Part shown: positions 31,316 through 42,781 of the stretch, piece after piece
Numbering within the stretch: the first letter of the stretch is position 1
Layout of the letters: the number at the start of each line of letters is the position of its first letter
From: Melastoma dodecandrum
Lineage: Eukaryota; Streptophyta; Magnoliopsida; Myrtales; Melastomataceae
DNA length: 64,000 nt
Direction of reading: 5' to 3'
Assembly: GCA_029817715.1 (NCBI GenBank)
Contig: JARUPY010000387.1
Span: forward strand, 6,076,001 to 6,140,000
Program-made: the position numbers and the translations under genes
The notes under the pieces: model-generated
Database searches by the model: none
Told to the model about the DNA's origin: nothing
Seen by the model: only the letters and a program-made list of their open reading frames with translations

Positions 31316-32777
31316 TGATAACTCTATGAAAGTAGGGTTATTTCGTATCTCTAATGATGCTTTACGTGGTTAGTCGTACGAGTATTGATAGGAATTTGGT
31401 AGGATTTGAGTACTTTTTAGTTCAATTTTAGTTTAAGTTGATTTTTGTTATTTTCATAGTTTTTGAATCTATTTTGATTTGAATCTTTTATTTGGTTGAT
31501 GCCTCTTGGTTTGTCATGTTTTAATGTAGGAAAATGAAGGAGATTTTAAAGCTGGAACGAGGTGAAGTGCATATGAGCAGGAATTGTCCAGAGAGCAGAA
31601 GGACGCGTCCTTCAGTTCTCAGGGACGCGTCCTTGAAGGTTCTGTGGATTCAAGCGACCACCGACGAACCTATTTCCAAATCGCTCAACGAGTCTTCAAA
31701 TCTTCCAGAGACTACATTATGAAGACATAGAGGATCAATTAGTCATTTATTTTGGTAGTTTTAGGTTATTTTATTTTATTCTTCCTAGATATATTATTTA
31801 GATTTGGAGAATATATCTTTCTAGATGGAAACGAGATATTCTGTTTTAGAGGAACTTTAGGGGGATTTATTCAGAGGGGAGAAAAGAGGAGGAGACATTC
31901 GACTCGGGAACGGAGAAGGAGGTGACAGATAGGGTTGAAGCGGAGATCGGGATGAGGCTACTACTTCTCGGATCGGAAGATCGGGAGGGCGTTTCTCATT
32001 TCTTTTTTTCACTTGGCTTCTATGTCGTTATTGTTTTCTCTTGAACTTGGGATGAATTTCTTTTATGCTATGAACTAATTTCGTTTTCTAGGACTTCAAT
32101 GGAACTTAACGCTTTTATTTAACAAGTGAATTCATTTTCTCCGTGTTATTCGAATTCGTGTTGTTACTTATTCAAATCTTGATCTTAATGCAATTAATTG
32201 CCTGATCACCAATTAATTTGAACTGGAGACCTATTCGGGCTTGGAAAAGTTATTTAGGTTAAGCCGTGGATTGAATAGCCTAAGTTAGCGTCTCGTTGGA
32301 AAACGGAGCTAATTCGCGAAAGGGATAGGAATATACTGAATCGCCTTAGGTAGCCATTTAGGGTTGTTGCATAATGGGTTCCCACTAGTTAATTGCCTAG
32401 GAATAGAGTGATTAGCTCGATACAGGGAATACGTCCTTAGAGCACTCGGGAGAGGCGTAAGGAGATTATCGAACCCTAGGTTAGTAACTTGAGAATTTGA
32501 TAACTGGAGAAAGGAAGGAACGAGTTAGATAATTCGTTAGGGGAAGTTGATAGTCCTAGGCTTTTAATATTTGATTGAACTACCGTTTATATGCATTTTA
32601 TTGCTCTCTTTTATTATCATCCATCTTGTTGACTTGACCTCGATAACGTTAAACGTGAGACCGTTAGGAATTTCTTTCTCTGTTGATTCTCTGTGGGATC
32701 GACCTCTACTTACCCTATCTACAAGATTGTTAGGTTTGCTAGAGTATTTAATTTGCCGCCTTCGATAAGCGTGATCA
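31316..32777 (+). repeat. A1 3' LTR
   Basis: This copy starts TGATAACTCTATG and ends AAGCGTGATCA, followed by the duplicated GTCGC. It contains the paired palindromes at 31601-31610 and 31623-31632. Confidence 0.92.
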
Positions 32778-32790
32778 GTCGCCAAAGGCG

Positions 32791-33539
32791 TGTTCACTCC
32801 AGAATTGACCGCGGACAAGTCGTATCCAAATACGTCGTAAATCTGAGGCACTACGAGCAACTAGTGCTCGGAGGATTCGTTGAATGTGTGGTCGCCATAT
32901 GAAATGAAAAGAAGACACAGAGAAGACAGCGAATGAACAACCTCAAGCAGAATCACTTACGGATGCCATCGACGATGCCTTCGGAAGTGAGCAAGAATGC
33001 AGGAGCACGAAGAGAGCTTGAACGCTCGAATGCTTGAAAAGATAAATTGACAATATGTCCGTCTATAGAGAGGTGTTTTGTACAATACCTAAGAACATGT
33101 ATTTTTACTAAGCTAGACCTACGTATATACGGTAAAGTAATATTACACATATATTACGTTTCCTTTGCTGCCGGTCCTCATGGAATATCTTCTTTCCATA
33201 TAAGCAATCTTAGCAACAATCTCCTTCCAAATCCTGATATCATCTGGAGCCTTCCTTAACAGCTAAGTCGACCGATCGCATTGCCCATAGGCCTTCGCCA
33301 TAGAGTTTCCTCGCTCACCCAACTAGCTGTCGCTTGTAGTTTCCGCTGCCCCTTGTCGCCTGTTGCCTGGTAACCCTGTCGCTTGGTGACTGCAGTGATT
33401 TTCGTCACCAGCAAGCCTTCACCTAGTGTGTTTCCATTGTCACCTCCTTACTGGATTTCCGTCCTTTGGGCCTGTATTGTGGACCGTTGATCCACAGACG
33501 AGGTCGAGATCTGTGGCCCAGAATTTCTGTTGTTAAACA
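32791..33539 (-). repeat. G1 5' LTR
   Basis: This 749-bp copy matches 10598-11290. On the minus strand it starts TGTTTAACAACAGAAATTC and ends GGAGTGAACA. It is followed on that strand by CGCCTTTGGCGAC, the start of the PBS region, which A1 splits. Confidence 0.9.
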
Positions 33540-33544
33540 CTTCT

Positions 33545-34463
33545 GAAACAAACTCTGGTTCATCGATGGGAGTATTACAGTTCCTAAGGCTGATGACGAG
33601 CTTTATCCGGCATGGAAGATGTGTAACACACTGGTGGTTTTGTGGATGCTACGATCGATGACGGATACCATTGCCAGCAACGTTTTCTTCATAAATTCAG
33701 CTGTTGAGATGTGGGAAATCTTGAAGAAAAGGTATGTTATACCAAATAAGACAAAAATCAGTAAGTTGCAATATCTTCTGATGACTGTTATGCAAGGCAA
33801 CAGGACAGTGGATGATTATTACTCAGATTCCTGCATGGTCTAGATGATGGATTTGATGCACTGAAGAGTAGAGTCCTAGCCTTGAAACCATTCCCAGCAT
33901 TGGATGAAGTGTATAGCATGGTAGTTCAGGAAGAGTCATACAAAAATGGAAAAGAAGTGAAGATGAACAGTTTGGGGTTTAAAACAGACTCTATGGCTTT
34001 TATAGCACCTGCAGTACCAACAGCTATGCAGGATTTCAAAAGAAGGCAGCTGAGGAGAGGAGAAATGATGTGTAGTTACTGTGGCAAAAGAGGACATATA
34101 AGGGACAAATGTTTCCAATTGTTTGGATATCCCAACCACATGTTAGGTGGAAGTAAAGGAAAAGGGCATGAATCTGGACAAAAAACCGTGGCTACAATGA
34201 TGGAAGGAGATGGAGTGGGCAATCCAGAAAACACAGGACTCAATGAAGTTAAAGAGCGGATACAAAAGCTCATGGCCTTACTCAATGTTCAAGGAGAACA
34301 TCCCAGAACTCTATCCACCATTGCGGTTATAACCACTCCTGCTGCTATGAACCCTTCTTCTTCTTCCCATTCTGCCTCTTCTGAGACTTTTAAACCTCCT
34401 TTTTCTTCTGCAGCAGGTATTTCTTGTGTAAATTCTGTTGTTGATTTATCAAACCAGTGAATA
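33545..34463 (+). pseudogene. C1 gag, 3' part with zinc knuckle
   Basis: The gag frame resumes with NKLWFIDGSITVPKADD and continues WKMCNTLVVLWMLRSM and AVEMWEILKKRY. After a frameshift near 33830 it runs from VLALKPFPALDEVYSMV to a classic CCHC knuckle, CSYCGKRGHIRDKC (34071-34112). A TGA at 34458-34460 separates gag from protease where Trp is expected. Confidence 0.88.
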
Positions 34464-34765
34464 GTTGATACAGGTGCAACAGATCATATTACAAATAGCT
34501 ATCCTTCTTTCATAAATATCATTATGTTAATCATGTCTTTGTTTCTCTTCCAAATGGTCACACAATACAAGTTACTCACATGGGTGAAGTGGTCATCCAG
34601 GAAGGTTTCTCACTCACAAATGTTTTGTACATTCTTACTCTTCATTTGAATCTCATTTCAGTAAGCGTTATGAAAACTGGCTTATACTCTGTTCTATTTC
34701 TCCAAAATCTATGTTTTATACAGGTCATGTCGTCATAGGAAACGATTGGTCTTGCTAAGGAATGT
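34464..34765 (+). pseudogene. C1 protease
   Basis: The copia protease starts IVDTGATDHIT, with the catalytic Asp of DTGA present. The rest is in several frames with stops, so only the N-terminal half is recognisable. Confidence 0.75.
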
Positions 34766-34774
34766 GGGGAAGGA

Positions 34775-35880
34775 TTGTATGTCTTGCAGAAGAGTCATGA
34801 AGGTCCTGTTGTCCAGTCTAGTTCTAATACAGTTACTGCTAGTAGCAATATGTCAGAGTTTAGAGTGTGGCATCATAGGTTAGGTCATCCAGCTATAGAT
34901 ACACTTAAACATGTTTCAGCATGCAAACATCTGAGTTTCAACACATGTAATACAGATATTTGCTTTGTATGTCATCTTGCAAAACAAAAGAAATTGGTTT
35001 TTCCTATGCATTCTCAGCACACCAAAAGTTGCTTTTGACCTAATTCATTATGACATATGGGGCCATCTACACAAACACTTACATGACACAAGTACTTTCT
35101 TACAATTGTTGATAATTACAGACGTTTTACATGGGTCTATCTACTTAAAACAAAATCTGAAGCATCACATGTTATACAGACCTTTTACAAGTTCATTGAA
35201 ACTCAATTTAGTTTACCCATTAAACAAATCAGGACAGACAATGGTCCGGAATTCTTGGTGGTTGATTTGTATAGACAAAAAGGCATATTACATCATACTA
35301 GTTGTGTGGAGACACCTCAACAAAATGGAGTTGTAGAGAGGAAACATCAGCATATCTTAAATGTGGCTAGAGCTTTAATTTTCCAATCTAACATTCCTTT
35401 GCATTTTTGGGGTGAGGCAGTTCTGACTGCAGTACTCTTATTAATAGATTACCTACACCTGTTTTGGAGTACAAAAGACCTTTTGAAGTGTTACATCTTG
35501 AAAAACCAGGTTATGACCACTTGAAAGTATTTGGGTGCTTATGTTTTGCTTCAACTCTAAAACAAGGTCGCACTAAATTTGATCCAAGAGCATCAAAATG
35601 TATTTTTATTGGTTACCAGGTAGGAATAAAAGGTTATAAGGTTTATGACCTAGCTTCAGCACATTTTTTTGTTTTTAGGGGTGTGATTTTCTATGAAAAC
35701 AATTTTCCTTACAAAGACATTTCCAACAAAGATATGCATATCCACTCAGATTCTTCTCTGCCTTTGCCTAATCATACTCTAGATTCTTTTCTACCAGTTT
35801 CTTCTTCACATTCTACTCCTCCATGCATTACAACTTCTACTGGTCTTTTCAAGGATCCAACATATAGTATTAGTTCGCAT
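34775..35880 (+). pseudogene. C1 integrase (pre-integrase zinc domain, core, C-terminus)
   Basis: 34775-35038 encodes the zinc-binding pre-integrase domain with WHHRLGHPAIDTLKH and CFVCHLAKQ. In shifting frames the core follows: DLIHYDIWG (Asp), RTDNGPEFL (Asp, near 35229), ETPQQNGVVERKHQH (Glu). The C-terminal part at 35464-35700 reads [31 protein letters not shown]. Several frameshifts show decay. Confidence 0.88.
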
Positions 35881-36930
35881 GACTGTCTTAGAAGAAGTAC
35901 TAGACAGAAGCACCTTCCCACTTATCTGCAGGACTATCATCATGGTCTTTCGATTTCCTTAGCCAGCTCAATTACTCCTTCACAGACAGGTATCCTTCCA
36001 TTACATCCCATTCAACATTTTGTCTCTTATTCAAACCTTTCTCTATCCCATAGAGTTTTTGATGTGAATATAATGTTGCTCCCTGACCCTGTCCCGTTCT
36101 CCGAGGCTGTTCAACATGACCATTGGTGTAAGGCTATCGATGCTGAGTTGAATGCTTTGGCTGAGATTAAGACCTGGGAATTGACTGTTTTGCCTTGTGG
36201 GAAGATTCCTATAAGATGCAAGTGGATATTTAAGAAAAAATTCAACGTTGATGGCAGTGTCAACAAATATAAAGCAATTAGTTGCTAAGGGCTATACACA
36301 GAAGGAAGGAATCGATTAGATAGATACTTTTAGCCCTGTTGCCAAGCATTCCACTATTTGAATTTTCTTGGTTCTTGCTGCTATGAATAACTGACATCTT
36401 TGTCAGTTGGATATTAACAATGCGTTCTTGAACGGTGATCTAGATGAGGAAGTCTATATGACTCTTCTTGAGGGTTTACAGATCCCTTGCAGTTTAGGGG
36501 GGAAACACGAGTGGTATGTAAACTGCAAAAATCGCTTTATGGTCTTAAACAAGCATCACGACAATGGAACATAAAGTTTGTGGCTACCTTGACTGAGTTT
36601 GGGCTCATACAGTCGAAATCTGATTACTCACTATTCATTAAAGGCACAGGTGAGGAGTTCATTGCCTTGTTGATATATGTTGATGATATTGCAATTGCAG
36701 GACCTAACATGGAGGCTATAGAAGGATTCAAATTATACTTGAGCAATGTACTTAAATTTAAGGGTCTTGGCAGACTCAAGTACTTTCTTGGATTGGAATT
36801 GGCCAAATCATCAGCGGGGATCGTTTCGTCTCAAAGAAAATATGCTTTGGATACTTGAAGAGCATAATATGTTAGCAGCAAGGCCAGCAAGTGTTCCAAT
36901 GATGCCAAATCACAAATTGTCCAGATAAGA
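35881..36930 (+). pseudogene. C1 reverse transcriptase
   Basis: RT starts with [21 protein letters not shown] and [19 protein letters not shown] frameshift near 36275 and in-frame stops near 36318 and 36360 follow, within the FSPVAK and LDINNAFLNGDLDEEVYM motifs. The frame from 36487 gives LQKSLYGLKQASRQWN, then the active-site YVDD at 36676-36687, then LKYFLGLELAKS. The catalytic loop is intact, the frame is not. Confidence 0.88.
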
Positions 36931-36967
36931 AGGTACTCCCATCTCATATCCTACAGAATATAAACAA

Positions 36968-37636
36968 TTGGTAGGGAAGTTGTTGTATCTGACCTTGACC
37001 AGGCCTGATATTATGTACTCAGTGCAAGTGCTGACTCAATTCATGGCATTTCCCACTGATGTACATCTCAGAGCAGCATATCAAGTTCTTAAATATATCA
37101 AGAGATCGCCAGGACATGGAATTTTCTTCGACTCAAGCCAGACAAACCAACTCATGGCATAAGCAGATAGTGACTGGGGGAGCTATTCAGACACAAGAAA
37201 GTCGATTTCTGGCTATTATGTATATTTTGGAAGTTCTATTGTCAGCTGGAAGACAAAGAAGCAGCCAATAGTGGTTAGGAGCTCAGCAGAGGCAGAATAC
37301 AGAGCTCTAGGGGCAGTTACATGTGAGGTAGTGTGGTTAATTGGAGTTCTCAAGGAGTTTGGAATGAATGTCTAAAGGCCAGTGCATATCAGATGTGATA
37401 ATCAGTCAGCTATATATATAGCTAAGAATTATGTTTTCCATGAGAGAACGAAGCATATTGAGATGGATTGCCACTTTGTACGTGAGAAGTTGCAATGTGG
37501 AATAATACAGTTGCAGCATGTGCCCTCCAAGATGCAGGTGGCCGATTTATTCACTAAAGGTTTTCCAAGACCAAAATTTCTTTGGTTGAGGTCCAAGTTG
37601 AGCATGAAAGATATTTATGCTCATCTTGAGGGGGAG
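36968..37636 (+). pseudogene. C1 RNase H and polypurine tract
   Basis: VGKLLYLTLTRPDIMYSVQ precedes RNase H. The first catalytic block, ADSDWGSYSDTRKSISGYY, follows a TAA at 37160. Then come SSAEAEYRALG and [12 protein letters not shown], then [17 protein letters not shown]. The coding region ends near 37630, where CTTGAGGGGGAG forms the polypurine tract next to the 3' LTR. Confidence 0.88.
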
Positions 37637-37948
37637 TGTAAAGAAGGAAGGTTGCAAGAAGTTCGGTTGGAGGATGGAAATACTATCTTGGTTGAAGAAG
37701 ACATTAAGAAGAAGGAGAAAGGACACAGGAGGAGAAGTATGCGGGCCATGGATTGAAGAAAGCATCAACATTAAGCCCGTATAAAAGTCCAACTAGGGAC
37801 TGATAATACAAAAATTTGTGTAAATAAAAGAGGGACAAGCAGACAAAATACGCAAATTGAAATTAGTTTTCTTCTTCCCCGTTCTGTTTCGTTTCTGTTT
37901 TCTTTCCGCTCCGACGTTGATACCTCTGATGATCCACAAATGTTGACA
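37637..37948 (+). repeat. C1 3' LTR
   Basis: The 312-bp LTR starts TGTAAAGAAGGAAGG and ends AAATGTTGACA, followed by the duplicated ATTCG. It has TATAAAAG at 37780-37787. It is uninterrupted, unlike the 5' copy. Confidence 0.92.
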
Positions 37949-37953
37949 ATTCG

Positions 37954-40937
37954 TGTTTGAAATTCCACTAAAATCTCCCATAAAATCATTCTAGCATAAA
38001 ATATTGAATGAATACATCCTCGTCGTATATTTACCATGCAAAATAAAAGGAGAAAAGGGTCACAACACAATAAATGGTGAGTAGTAACCGTACGCCCTCA
38101 TTTACTTTTTTTTTTTTGTTCCTTTTTCAAATGTTTGTTGGGGAAACAACGTAAAAGCCAAAGCATTTTTTTTAAAGAAAAATAATAAACAAGAGAGTGG
38201 AGCAACATATGCATGTGGGACGGAGACAAACAAGAACAACAGGGAAAGCATAATAACTTGGTTTCTTTTCCCTCTTCTGCTCAAATCCACCAGATCCACA
38301 CACATCCCACGCCCATACCCAACCCACACTATCACTTCTTTTCTTATGATTTTTTTTTTTTTGTCAGGAGTTTTCTATTTCTCTCGACGGAGGGAAAGCT
38401 TTAGTCGGTGGTGTGGTGGGTCTTTGTTTCCCTAATCCATTGATCGTCTCATCTCCCCACCACAGGGGCAAACTGTTTCCGCCCTGGCCTGGTTATATTT
38501 TACCGATATGTGATGTAATAATGTCAGTGTTAGCCATGAAATTTATTGTACGGTCCTTCTGGCCCTTTGTTTATCTTCCCAGATGTCGCTCGATTCGGCT
38601 TCCTCTCACACCCAGATTCACATCATACGTTTGCAGCAGCAGCTCCAAAGATTGGGTGGGTACCTGTCCAGTTACATATATTAAAAAGATTAAAAATAAC
38701 CATTAAAAATAAAAAAAGAGGTCAATGGCTTCTCTGGTTATGTCCCTTTCTAATGACATGTCATTTAAGAGAATATAGATGAACCAAAGTACCAAATTTT
38801 GTACATATATTTAAAAAAAAAACATACATGCACGTCCATTGGTGTCATATTACATAAAGTTTGGAATGAACCAATAGGGTGTTTGGCATCGGTAAGGTGG
38901 GTCGGAGAATGAAATAGAAAGAGGGACGAAATGAAGCAAAAATAAGAATGACTCCTTTGCTAAAGCAATGGACATTCCCACCAAAGGATGGAATGGGTTT
39001 AATTTTATATGATTAGCCTTACGTAATATGAAATTGAATGGCCATTCTATTCGATTATCTTAGTCCTCCCCCCATGGCAAACCAAACACCCGGCGGTAAA
39101 CATATAGTGCGTGAATGTGGTCTGCAGGGTGAGGCAAGGGCGGGGGGAGATTCATCATTCGGCGGTGAGAACATGTCCAGTACAGTAGTTGTTTTTGTTG
39201 TGGTTAATATCTTCTTATTTTTTCATCATCATCTTCTTCTTCTCGACACTTGTGTGGCTTTGTTTGTTATTATATTAACGTTATTGTCCTTGAGAAGGAA
39301 ACTTGAAATCCCCCTTCTCTTCTCTGATTCACGATTCTATCGTTTTCTTTTCCCTTTCCTTTCCCCATTCTATTTGATGACTCCACCTTCCATTATTAAC
39401 CTAATTTCGGCCTAAAGAGATATCCCGAAACTTTTGAAATTGTATCATAAAACGGTGGGCGTCATTTCAAATGTATAATAATGGAAGGAATTAACAAGTC
39501 AAGTACTGTTTGCTTGAAAAATAATAAAATAAAAAATAGTATGTGTCTGCAGCGGCACTCCCATCACACTCACACCAAACCAAAATCAAAAAACGAAAAA
39601 GAAAAGAAAGGGAACAACAGTGTGTATTATTAACACGCTGAGGCAAGCCGAAGAGAAATAACATCCCCACACCCACCAACCAAACTTAATACGAATAAGC
39701 GCATCGGGACATGGCGAAAAACAACACAATATATGCATTAACAAAATAAAAAAAGATATTCATTACCGATGGGGAGGTCAATGTCGTCCCCCAGTTTTTC
39801 TTTTAAGTTTCACGTCACATCCTACGAGGGAGGTGAGAGAGGACTTCAATCAATTTAGTTTGTTTCAACTTCCAAAGTTTGGGCAACGCTGTCTCTCTGT
39901 TGCCCTTCTTCGTACCATTTTCCAGCTAATTCTGAGTCTCTTCTATTGTTTCTTCTTCTGTGCTGCTCCAGGGACCCCCCCCCCCCCTTTCCCAATATCT
40001 TTATTTAGTTTACATCAAATTCTTTAGCAAAAACAAACATTTGAATAAATGATAACACCTCCCTTTGGCTATGTATGAGAAGGGGGTGAAGGACATGATT
40101 TCAACCTTTTAATGAGTATCTTATCTGAAAATGGTATCTCCGTGTCGCAACAGGGTGCGGGTGTCCTTCGAGGGAAGAAGGGAAAGAGAAAGAGATCGCC
40201 CCCTCCCCCCGATATTTGCACCTTTAAAACTCTGCATTCTTGTTGCAGTTGCCAACTTCTGCAAACCCTGCGGATGTGGTCGGACCAATCTGTGCAATAT
40301 ATAAGCCCGTCGATATATTCATCTTGGATGGATTTGACGCATATAATAAATGAATTATTATTTCACGTTGGAATAAAATGTAGACTAGCCTGATATTCGC
40401 TTCACCCGTTATTGAGGGTTATCGACAACCCTTTTTATTGATAAAAATTAAGCATTACGTTTAATTGAAAAAAAAACATAATTTTATGAAATTTTGAGCA
40501 GCAACGTTGTCTGGTCATGAAACATCGGATCGGGCGGAAAGTCCACGTTCGCCTGGGCAAATATCTTTCAAGTTGAATATACCTCTGTTTGTGAGCGAGG
40601 GTGTTTGTGTAGTTGAGCAACATTCAAGTCATAATTTCTATTTATTTATTTATTATTTTATTGGGGTTGGGAGGGGTGGGACAAGGTATCAGAAAACGTG
40701 AGCAGGGAGGGAGAGGGAGGAGTCCCTTCACTCAAAGAGAAGATTTTTCGTGTGTTGTGTCGGAGGACAGAAACAACTCGGCTCCATGTTTGCCTAAAAA
40801 TTACTCCTCCTTTCTTTATCGAAAATTAAGTAACTGTTGTTGCCCATCTGAACTTCCACCCCACACACACACACACGTCCATTTATCAAATTTTTTCAAC
40901 AAATATCATGCAAATACTGGATATGTGATATAATAAC
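37954..40937. other. Intergenic, low-complexity tracts only
   Basis: No gene is supported. The stretch has homopolymer T tracts near 38105 and 38350, a C tract near 39968-39980, and a short CA repeat near 40863. Open frames such as 38102-38335 and 40613-40933 have no recognisable motif. Confidence 0.6.
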
Positions 40938-42781
40938 GGCGAAATTATCCGATTTATCCTAAACTATACCGGTTTTTTTCGATTTATCATATCGTTTACA
41001 TAATACCTCTATATATCCCAAACTTACTCCTTACTTATTATCTATCCTCCGTCAGTCGTCCGACTAAAGAAAGTTGACGTGGCGCTGAAATGGCACTAAC
41101 GCCGTCAGTCGCCCCGTCGTCACAAAATAAATTGCCGGCCTAATTATCTGATTTATCATAAACTATATCGGTTTTTTTCCGATTTATCTTAAACTATATT
41201 GGTTTTTTTTCGATTTATCCTATCATTTCCATAATATCTTCATATATCTCAAACTTATTCCGTTACTTCTTATCTATCCTCCGTCGGTCGTTCGACTAAC
41301 GGAAGTTGACGTGGCGCTGACATGGCACTAACGCCGTCAGTCACCCCGCCGTCACAAAATAAATCGCCCAAATTCACCCTAAACCCCCAAATCGAGCACC
41401 GGTCCTCTTCCTCTGGTTCTATTCCTCCTCCTCCAAATCTTCAATCCCCGCCAGCCCTCTTCCTCTTCCCCGGCTTTCTTACTCTTCCCATGCCTCTTCC
41501 ACCATCCCCGACCTCTTCACTGACCTACCTCCAAATCGCTCACCCATCAACCCCACCATTCCCGACCTCTCCACCGACCTATACAAACTGATCTGCGTTG
41601 CCTTGCTATTACTGTAATGCATGAAGGTGACGAAGCACGTAAAACTGGCCAGTAAGAAGAAGCGAAGGATGCTTCTTCCATTGTCCATGCAGGGAAGTCA
41701 GATTCAGGTGCGATTGTAGATGACTACTATCCTCTTGCCACACATCTCAAGGAAGTGCCTGACTGTTGGGTATTTTGGTCAATCCTTAGACTCTCATGCA
41801 AGTATTTTGGCCACACATCTTGACGCACCGGCCGTTTCACTTGGGTTATGCCACACCTAGCACTACTGCTACATTGCATTACTGGTGTTGGTATCGATGA
41901 CAAAGATTTACTCGAGCACGTCCGAACAGGCCTGCCGATCTAGCAAAGAACGAGACTTTATTTCGCTGTAAAGCTAAGAAAGCCAAAAATTTAACGAAAG
42001 AAATCAACTCTTCTCAAAATGTCTTCAAAGTTTGCGCAACTCTTCGTAGGCTTCCATAGAGTGGGCAAAATATGTGGCCATTCTCTCGAACACATTTTCC
42101 AACTAGGTCCTCACCCTGCTCGTGCCTCCGAGTTCCCTTTCCTCGATCCCCAGTCCCACTTCAGCCGGAGGGATTACGCCTCTTTTGATCGCACAACGAA
42201 TCTGACCCTTCATCCTCTGGTCTTTCCTCTCCGACGCCTTTGTTTTCAGCTCCAAGTTTTTATCTTATGGAGCCTTTGCTTGGAGCCTCGCGTAACTACT
42301 ATCGTAAAACCCACCATGATGCCAACGAGTTCGCTCGTCGTTCCCATGACACGCATCACCCGGGACTTGTCGATGGCATGCGTCCAACTTCAACAAACAT
42401 CAAACACGGGAGGCGGTGCAATTTCAGATGCCGAAGGCATCCCTTCCAGCTCACTCGAAAGGCTTCTTGTCAACCAGGAATCCAAAGCCCGGACCCAGTC
42501 CTCCTGGGTGGCCACCAAATTGCAGAAGCATAGCTCCAAGTTCTGGACCGATGCCCAATTTGGGTCTTTAAGGTTAGTTTGGGCGATTTATTTTGTGACG
42601 GCGGGGCGACTGACGACGTTAGTGCCATGTCAGCGCCATGTCAACTTCCGTTAGTCGGACGACTGACGAAGGATAGATAAGAAGTAACGGAGTAAGTTTG
42701 GGATATAGAGAGATATTATGTAAACGATATGATAAATCGAAAAAAACCAGTATAGTTTAAAATAAATCGGATAATTCGGCC
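40938..42781. mobile_element. Mutator-like element with long TIRs, one TIR duplicated; unidentified cargo
   Basis: The right end (42581-42781) is the inverted copy of about 200 bp at the left (40938-41130). Shared tracts include CGATTTATCATATCGTTTAC, and the GACGTGGCGCTGA...GGCACTAACG region. A second direct copy of the left repeat lies at 41137-41369. The outer ends read GGCGAAATTATCC and, inverted, GGCCGAATTATCC. Flanks share TAATAA within a possible decayed 9-bp duplication. Long TIRs and 9-bp duplications are Mutator-like traits. No transposase is present. The 1.2-kb interior (41370-42580) is proline/serine-rich in one frame and otherwise unassigned, and may be captured host sequence. Confidence 0.65.

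Larger units (their letters stand above)
22626..32777 (+). mobile_element. Athila-type Ty3/gypsy retrotransposon A1, full length
   Basis: A1 has two LTRs (22626-24052 and 31316-32777) and a perfect 5-bp duplication GTCGC (22621-22625 and 32778-32782). It carries a tRNA-Asp-type PBS, gag, protease, RT, RNase H, integrase, a long noncoding 3' region and a PPT. The whole is 10,152 bp. The LTRs look very similar by eye apart from an about 41-bp segment present only in the 3' LTR (near 31858-31898) and small changes. It is the innermost and so the youngest dated layer of the nest. Stops in gag, protease/RT and RNase H mean it is not autonomous. Confidence 0.93.
10598..33539 (-). mobile_element. 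Tat-like Ty3/gypsy retrotransposon G1 (minus strand), with nested Athila A1
   Basis: G1 runs right to left. Its 5' LTR is 32791-33539 and its 3' LTR is 10598-11290. The flanking duplication is CTTCC (10593-10597) and CTTCT (33540-33544), one mismatch. Removing A1 leaves about 12.8 kb. Order on the minus strand is gag, protease, RT, RNase H, archaeal-type RNase H, integrase, then an antisense plant-mobile-domain ORF before the 3' LTR. The second RNase H and the extra ORF are traits of the Tat lineage. All coding parts carry stops and frameshifts, and RT has lost catalytic residues. Confidence 0.88.
6151..37948 (+). mobile_element. Ty1/copia retrotransposon C1, split by nested insertions
   Basis: C1 is bounded by a perfect 5-bp duplication ATTCG (6146-6150 and 37949-37953), and both LTRs start TGTAAAGAAGG. 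Its own sequence lies at 6151-6279, 10173-10597 and 33545-37948, about 4.96 kb once the two inserts and their target duplications are removed, a normal copia length. Order of parts is 5' LTR, PBS, gag, protease, integrase, RT, RNase H, PPT, 3' LTR; integrase before RT defines copia. The coding region has many stops and frameshifts. It is the oldest layer of the nest because all others lie inside it. Confidence 0.93.
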
